Source: Gammaproteobacteria bacterium
GTDB taxonomy: Bacteria > Pseudomonadota > Gammaproteobacteria > Chromatiales > Chromatiaceae
DNA length: 9,354 bases
Reading direction: 5' to 3'
Assembly (NCBI GenBank): GCA_013041975.1
Contig: JABDQZ010000375.1
Location: 1-9,354, forward strand
In this document: positions 6,226 to 9,354 of the stretch, piece after piece
Layout: each line of letters begins with the position of its first letter
How positions within the stretch are numbered: position 1 is the stretch's first letter
Program-made: the position numbers and the translations under genes
The notes under the pieces: model-generated
Told to the model about the DNA's origin: nothing
Seen by the model: the letters and a program-made list of their open reading frames with translations, nothing else
Databases searched by the model: none

Positions 6226-6286
6226 GAATAAATTACCACCAAAGGAGGATGGAGGAGTACTTAACTGGCTAGCACCAATTAAGTAT
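6196..6286 (-). ncRNA. Candidate small RNA of about 90 nt
   Basis: On the minus strand, between the ferredoxin gene and the rplM promoter, a short unit has its own promoter and terminator. The predicted RNA starts near 6286. It folds at once into an 11-bp stem (6275-6285 with 6258-6268, loop UGCUAG) whose only non-Watson-Crick pair is a G-U wobble; on the plus strand the same position would be an A-C mismatch. Next comes a pyrimidine-rich single strand, CUCCUCC (6251-6257) and UCCUCC (6244-6249), complementary to Shine-Dalgarno sequences. After an AU-rich linker it ends in a GC-rich terminator with eight U. The layout resembles a trans-acting, Hfq-type regulatory RNA with anti-SD seed regions. 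I do not recognise it as a named family. A 3' untranslated region of the ferredoxin mRNA, or a 3'UTR-derived RNA, is the main alternative. Confidence 0.6.
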
Positions 6287-6326
6287 GCAAGCATTTTCTT
6301 ATATACTTAATTTATTGTCAAGCATT
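6279..6326. repeat. Paired direct and inverted repeats across the small-RNA promoter
   Basis: CAAGCATT occurs at 6288-6295 and 6319-6326, exactly 31 bp apart (about three helical turns). The first copy overlaps the -10 and the second overlaps the -35 of the predicted promoter. TTAAGTAT (6279-6286) and ATACTTAA (6303-6310) form a perfect 8-bp inverted pair flanking the -10. They may be binding sites for a regulator of the small RNA. Confidence 0.4.
6293..6321 (-). promoter_or_regulatory. Promoter of the candidate small RNA
   Basis: A perfect -35 consensus TTGACA (6316-6321, minus strand) is followed after 17 nt by GAAAAT (6293-6298), a four-of-six -10. The inferred start is an A at 6286, one base before the first stem-loop. 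It begins 14 nt downstream of the ferredoxin stop codon. Confidence 0.6.
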
Positions 6327-6334
6327 AATTTTAA

Positions 6335-6646
6335 TTATTTCAGCTTCAGGCGCTCGACAGTGTCTCCCTTGATCAGGTGTGTTTCGATAATTTCATCAAT
6401 ATCCTGATTGTCGACGTAGGTGTACCAGGTTTCATTAGGGTAGATCACAATGACCGGTCCTTCATTACAGCGGTCAAGACAGCCAGCCGTATTGATTCTG
6501 ACATTACCATGACCGTGAATGCCTAGCTGCTTGCATTTCTGCTTGGCATACTGGCGGGCTGCAGATGCATTGCATTCACTACAGTTTTGCTTGCCATCAT
6601 CTCTCTGGTTGGTGCAGAAAAACACATGGTGTTGGTAAAAAGACAT
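6335..6646 (-). CDS. Thioredoxin-like [2Fe-2S] ferredoxin
   Basis: A 103-residue electron carrier of the thioredoxin-fold ferredoxin family (the Aquifex Fd / Shethna-type group, also seen as NuoE-like domains). The pattern HHVFFCTNQR (C11), NCSEC (C22, C25) and NTAGCLDRCNEGPVIVIYP (C56, C60) fits the family's four-cysteine ligand set: C11, C22 or C25, C56 and C60. C38 is extra. It is cytoplasmic, with no signal peptide. The physiological partner is unknown. The gene is divergent from a GlcF-like Fe-S protein across about 130 bp, which suggests but does not prove a shared redox role. The RBS is a weak GGA 10 nt upstream. It ends just before the candidate small-RNA promoter. Confidence 0.88.
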   Translation of the reverse strand: MSFYQHHVFFCTNQRDDGKQNCSECNASAARQYAKQKCKQLGIHGHGNVRINTAGCLDRCNEGPVIVIYPNETWYTYVDNQDIDEIIETHLIKGDTVERLKLK

Positions 6647-6679
6647 ATTTTTTATTTCCAGACAAAGTGGTTTGCATGC

Positions 6680-6685
6680 ATTTTA
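6680..6685 (-). promoter_or_regulatory. Possible -10 of the ferredoxin gene
   Basis: TAAAAT on the minus strand matches five of six -10 positions and would start transcription about 27 nt before the ferredoxin ATG. No good -35 is present at 17-18 nt. A palindrome, TGCATGCA (6673-6680), overlaps the start region and might be an operator. For the divergent GlcF-like gene I found no convincing promoter in 6686-6777. Confidence 0.35.
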
Positions 6686-6777
6686 GTTGATTGGAAGATG
6701 ACGGTCTAACGGCTGCTGAATGCACAGCAATGACAGCTCATGTATTATTCATTAATTGAATAGTTATTTTGCCAGGC

Positions 6778-7962
6778 ATGAAGATTAATAAACAAGAACT
6801 ACTGCAATTTGCTGACCAGTGTGTCAAATGCGGTCAGTGTCTGGCGGTTTGCCCTACCTATAATCTCTACCAGAATGAGGCCGAGTCTCCCCGTGGCCGT
6901 ATCAGCCTCATTCAGGGACTGATGCATGGCCATCTCGATAGCACTGATAAAACCACGCTGCTTCACCTTGACCATTGCCTGTATTGTGGCAATTGTGAAT
7001 CGGCCTGTCCCTCGGGGGTTAACTACATCAAACTGCTTGATCGCAGCAAACAGTTGTATCCCGTCAATGCTATTGCCAGCTGGCAGCTTGATCTTCTGAC
7101 TAACAAAAAACTGTTCACACCAGGAAGAGCAGCTTCCAGATTCCTGCCGCAGCGCCTGAAAAATCATGTGCCTGCCATTTTTCAGCAGGCCTTAAGTTTG
7201 TCCACGCCCAAGGTAAAACCCGTTACCTACAAAGCTGCGTCTGCTACCTCTGACAGAAAAAAAATCGGTATCTTTACCGGCTGTATTGGTCATCAAATTG
7301 ACAGCAAGGCAATTAATTTAACTGCCCGGTTGCTGGACTATTGTGGTTTAGAAGCTGTGATTCCCAGGACACAGTCCTGTTGCGGTGCGATCTACCAACA
7401 CGAAGGCCATTCGGATAAAGCTGAGCGTCTGCTTCAAAAGAATCAACAGGTTTTTTATCATGAGGATGTCGAAAAGGTGATCTTTTTTGCCAGCGGTTGC
7501 GGTACCTGGCTTAAACAGGGTGACTTCTCCATGCCAGTGATTGAGGCAACGCGCTTTATTGCCTCTCTGGATGAAGTAGCCCGTTTCAGAGCATCTATTG
7601 AAGGCAAAATTGCGATACACAGGCCCTGCTCACTGGATAGCTCCGGCAAGGGCTGGGACATTATGCTTCAGTTGATTCAGGCAATTGCCGGCGAGCAGCT
7701 GGTTGAGCTCCCCGGTAATGACAGCTGTTGCGGCAGCGCTGGCCTGCATTTTTTGAAACACCCCCAAGCTGCCAGACAGTTGCTGGCCCCCAAGCTGCAA
7801 TCATTAATGGATATAGCGCCAAGAAAATTACTTACCGCCAATACCGGTTGTACGTTGCATTTTTATAACGGTATCGAGGAGAGAGGGCTGGATATTGAGG
7901 TGATGCATCCGGCAGAGTGGGTTAGTGGGTTATTATTGCAGGGCAAAGACCTTAGCCGGTAA
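6778..7962 (+). CDS. GlcF-like iron-sulfur oxidoreductase subunit (CCG-domain protein)
   Basis: A 394-residue protein resembling the glycolate oxidase Fe-S subunit GlcF (E. coli about 407 residues). Two [4Fe-4S] motifs lie at the N-terminus: CVKCGQCLAVCP (C15, 18, 21, 25) and CLYCGNCESACP (C67, 70, 73, 77). Between them is the GlcF-like ESPRGRISLI. Two cysteine-rich CCG domains follow: C169...SCCG (201-203)...SGCG (C241), and C284...SCCGSAG (317-322)...NTGC (C358). Such proteins pass electrons from a flavin dehydrogenase (GlcD, D-lactate or similar) to quinone at the inner membrane face. No GlcD/GlcE gene is nearby, so the substrate is open; glycolate is one possibility. The ATG at 6778 is chosen. 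An in-frame TTG at 6769 is the only alternative, and neither has a good Shine-Dalgarno site (AGG is too close). coq7 follows 67 nt downstream. Confidence 0.87.
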   Translation: MKINKQELLQFADQCVKCGQCLAVCPTYNLYQNEAESPRGRISLIQGLMHGHLDSTDKTTLLHLDHCLYCGNCESACPSGVNYIKLLDRSKQLYPVNAIASWQLDLLTNKKLFTPGRAASRFLPQRLKNHVPAIFQQALSLSTPKVKPVTYKAASATSDRKKIGIFTGCIGHQIDSKAINLTARLLDYCGLEAVIPRTQSCCGAIYQHEGHSDKAERLLQKNQQVFYHEDVEKVIFFASGCGTWLKQGDFSMPVIEATRFIASLDEVARFRASIEGKIAIHRPCSLDSSGKGWDIMLQLIQAIAGEQLVELPGNDSCCGSAGLHFLKHPQAARQLLAPKLQSLMDIAPRKLLTANTGCTLHFYNGIEERGLDIEVMHPAEWVSGLLLQGKDLSR

Positions 7963-7965
7963 GTG

Positions 7966-7995
7966 TTGTTAAATCTTGCCAGTAATGGCTACAAT
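7966..7995 (+). promoter_or_regulatory. Possible coq7 promoter
   Basis: TTGTTA (7966-7971) and TACAAT (7990-7995), spaced by 18 nt, lie between the GlcF-like gene and coq7. The start near 8002 would give a leader of about 28 nt. coq7 may therefore be transcribed on its own as well as by read-through. Confidence 0.45.
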
Positions 7996-8029
7996 TTCAT
8001 TATTCGTTAATCTATCGGGCAGCTCTATC

Positions 8030-8674
8030 ATGTCTTCACGTCACTACAGTCCACTTGACCAGTTGTTTCTGGGTATTGATACCACGCTTCGTACCCTGTT
8101 TGGCCAACCCAAAATCACCGAGCGCGTAAATCCTGCTGATTCGCTGACTGATTCTGAGATGGATGACAAAACCCGTGAGCATACTGCCCGGCTGATGCGC
8201 ATCAACCACACGGGTGAAGTCTGCGCACAGGCACTGTATCAAGGACAGGCATTAACCGCCAAGCTGCCTGAAGTTCGCAACAACATGGAAAGAGCGGCTG
8301 CTGAAGAAAACGATCACCTTGACTGGTGTGAAACGCGTTTAAGGGAACTTGGGAGTCATACCAGTTTCACGAACCCGTTATGGTACGCTGGCTCTTTCGC
8401 TATTGGCGCTGCCGCCGGTATTGCCGGTGACAAGTGGAGTCTGGGTTTTGTGGGTGAGACCGAGAGGCAGGTAGAAGGGCATCTGGACAGCCATTTGCAA
8501 CAGATACCAGAATCAGACCAGAAAACCCGCGCTATCCTTGAGCAGATGAAGGAAGATGAAATTCATCATGGGGAAACCGCCATGCAGGCGGGTGGGGCAG
8601 ATCTGCCACAACCCATCAAAATGGGAATGAAACTGACTTCGAAGCTAATGACCGGCACGGTTTATTATGTCTGA
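8030..8674 (+). CDS. coq7: Demethoxyubiquinone hydroxylase Coq7 (diiron)
   Basis: Catalyses the last ring hydroxylation in ubiquinone synthesis (C6 by UbiF/Coq7 convention), converting demethoxyubiquinol to its hydroxylated form with O2. It is a membrane-associated ferritin-like diiron enzyme. ATG 8030 gives 214 residues starting MSSRHYSPLD, matching pseudomonad Coq7 N-termini (RHYSP), so an 18-residue extension to 7976 is rejected. Diiron ligands can be placed as E63 (RINHTGEVCAQALYQGQ), E93-x2-H96 (EENDH), E145 (GETERQ) and E177-x2-H180 (DEIHHGE). The Ala/Gly-rich segment SFAIGAAAGIAGDKWSLGF (122-140) is a family hallmark. E. coli uses the unrelated flavoprotein UbiF for this step. It is convergent with hemE, and its RBS is weak. 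Confidence 0.96.
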   Translation: MSSRHYSPLDQLFLGIDTTLRTLFGQPKITERVNPADSLTDSEMDDKTREHTARLMRINHTGEVCAQALYQGQALTAKLPEVRNNMERAAAEENDHLDWCETRLRELGSHTSFTNPLWYAGSFAIGAAAGIAGDKWSLGFVGETERQVEGHLDSHLQQIPESDQKTRAILEQMKEDEIHHGETAMQAGGADLPQPIKMGMKLTSKLMTGTVYYV

Positions 8675-8715
8675 GGATAATCTGACTATAAATCTCTTCC
8701 TTTGGTCAAGATAAC

Positions 8716-8732
8716 AACTCATTCAGAGTTTT
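8716..8732. terminator. Weak hairpin between coq7 and hemE
   Basis: AACTC (8716-8720) and GAGTT (8726-8730) close an ATTCA loop and are followed by only two further T on the plus strand. It lies between convergent genes, where a terminator is expected, but a 5-bp A/T-rich stem is poor support. Nothing else terminator-like is seen in 8675-8754. Confidence 0.25.
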
Positions 8733-8754
8733 CCGCTAGTACTTATAATGAGCC

Positions 8755-9354
8755 CTACTGGTGATATTTTTTGCTGAATTCATGAACGGCTTCAATCATC
8801 GCAGCAGGATGTTCGGGATTGATTTCCGGGTGAATCCCATGACCCAGATTGAATACATGACCCGGCCCTTTACCATAACTTTCCAGAATGGTTGCGACCT
8901 CTTCACGAATCCTTTCAGGTGATGAATACAGAATACTCGGATCCATATTACCTTGCAGAGCAACTCGGTCATTGACAAGCTTGCGGGCATCGCCAAGATT
9001 GATGGTCCAGTCTACACCGAGGCCATCACAGCCGGTATCGGCCATTTTATCCAGCCATCTTGCACCACCCTTGGTAAACAAAATCACGGGGACTTTACGG
9101 CCATCGGCTTCACGAGTCAGACCGTTCACAATTTTCTGCATGTAATCCAGTGAAAACAGCTGATAGTCACGAGGCGTTAATACGCCACCCCAGGTATCAA
9201 AAATCATAACGGCCTGTGCACCGGCTGCTACCTGGGCATTCAAGTAGGATGTCACTGAGTCAGCTACCTTGGAAAGCAGTTGATGCATCAGGTCAGGGCG
9301 GTCAAACATCATGCCCTTGACCTTGGCGTAATTCTTGGTACTACCACCCTCCAC
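8755..9354 (-). CDS. hemE: Uroporphyrinogen decarboxylase, C-terminal part (cut by window edge)
   Basis: HemE decarboxylates the four acetate side chains of uroporphyrinogen III to give coproporphyrinogen III in heme synthesis. It is a cytoplasmic homodimer with no cofactor. Only the last 199 codons are inside the window. The frame is open to the right edge, so the start lies beyond 9354; the GTG at the edge is the Val of the internal VEGGS motif, not a start. About 155 N-terminal residues, including the substrate-binding Asp and Arg region, are missing. Visible family motifs are VEGGSTKNY, QAVMIFDTWGGVL, VILFTKGG, GLGVDWT, ALQGNMDPSILY and HVFNLGHGIHPEINPEH, with the conserved active-site His in NLGHGI. 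The gene looks intact, and it is convergent with coq7. Confidence 0.97.
   Translation of the reverse strand: MEGGSTKNYAKVKGMMFDRPDLMHQLLSKVADSVTSYLNAQVAAGAQAVMIFDTWGGVLTPRDYQLFSLDYMQKIVNGLTREADGRKVPVILFTKGGARWLDKMADTGCDGLGVDWTINLGDARKLVNDRVALQGNMDPSILYSSPERIREEVATILESYGKGPGHVFNLGHGIHPEINPEHPAAMIEAVHEFSKKYHQ

Noticed and set aside
6103..6294. Open frame of 63 codons on the minus strand starting MLAYLIGASQ
   Set aside because: It runs straight through the strong terminator at 6196-6225 and the rplM promoter, has no ribosome binding site (its ATG overlaps the -10), and is better explained as the candidate small RNA.
7976..8029. 18-residue N-terminal extension of coq7
   Set aside because: Known Coq7 proteins of this type begin at the RHYSP segment; the extension overlaps the predicted promoter.
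9352..9354. GTG at the right edge as the hemE start codon
   Set aside because: It aligns with the internal Val of the VEGGS motif; about 155 residues must lie upstream, so this is a window truncation.

Overview
This window is a chromosomal segment of a Gram-negative bacterium, almost certainly a gammaproteobacterium. The evidence is the divergent ilvA/rpiA pair, the rplM-rpsI operon with E. coli-like proteins, an outer-membrane porin ending in Phe, a Coq7-type ubiquinone hydroxylase and hemE. Base composition is moderate, and no phage, transposase, CRISPR array or defence genes are visible. I cannot name the genus from sequence alone.

Left part (1-2412): a strong bidirectional terminator (21-46) is followed by ilvA (threonine deaminase, minus strand) and the divergent rpiA (ribose-5-phosphate isomerase A, plus strand). 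They share a promoter region of about 70 bp. A perfect 12-bp hairpin separates rpiA from the convergent gene that follows.

Middle-left (2413-5130): a beta-CASP metallo-beta-lactamase-fold protein related to the CPSF-73 RNA nucleases, then a 329-residue general porin. The porin has a near-consensus sigma70 promoter, an A/T-rich UP-like upstream region, a stem-loop at the predicted mRNA 5' end, and a UUCG-loop terminator.

Middle (5131-6204): the ribosomal operon rplM-rpsI (L13, S9) reads on the minus strand from a promoter with a GC-rich discriminator. A tRNA-Gln(CUG) gene lies only 12 nt after rpsI, before a shared terminator. This suggests the tRNA is processed from the ribosomal-protein transcript.

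Right part (6196-9354): upstream of rplM, on the same strand, is a stretch with its own TTGACA promoter, an 11-bp 5' stem-loop, a pyrimidine-rich UCCUCC-type single strand and a strong terminator. I read it as a candidate unannotated small RNA of about 90 nt, and it is the most interesting thing in the window. Beyond it are a thioredoxin-like [2Fe-2S] ferredoxin (minus), a divergent GlcF-like protein with two [4Fe-4S] sites and two CCG domains (plus), coq7 (plus), and the C-terminal part of hemE (minus), cut by the window edge.

Functionally this is mostly core metabolism and translation: isoleucine, pentose phosphate, heme and ubiquinone synthesis, ribosome assembly and a probable electron-transfer pair. 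The new content is regulatory RNA and operon architecture. No complex new gene system was found.
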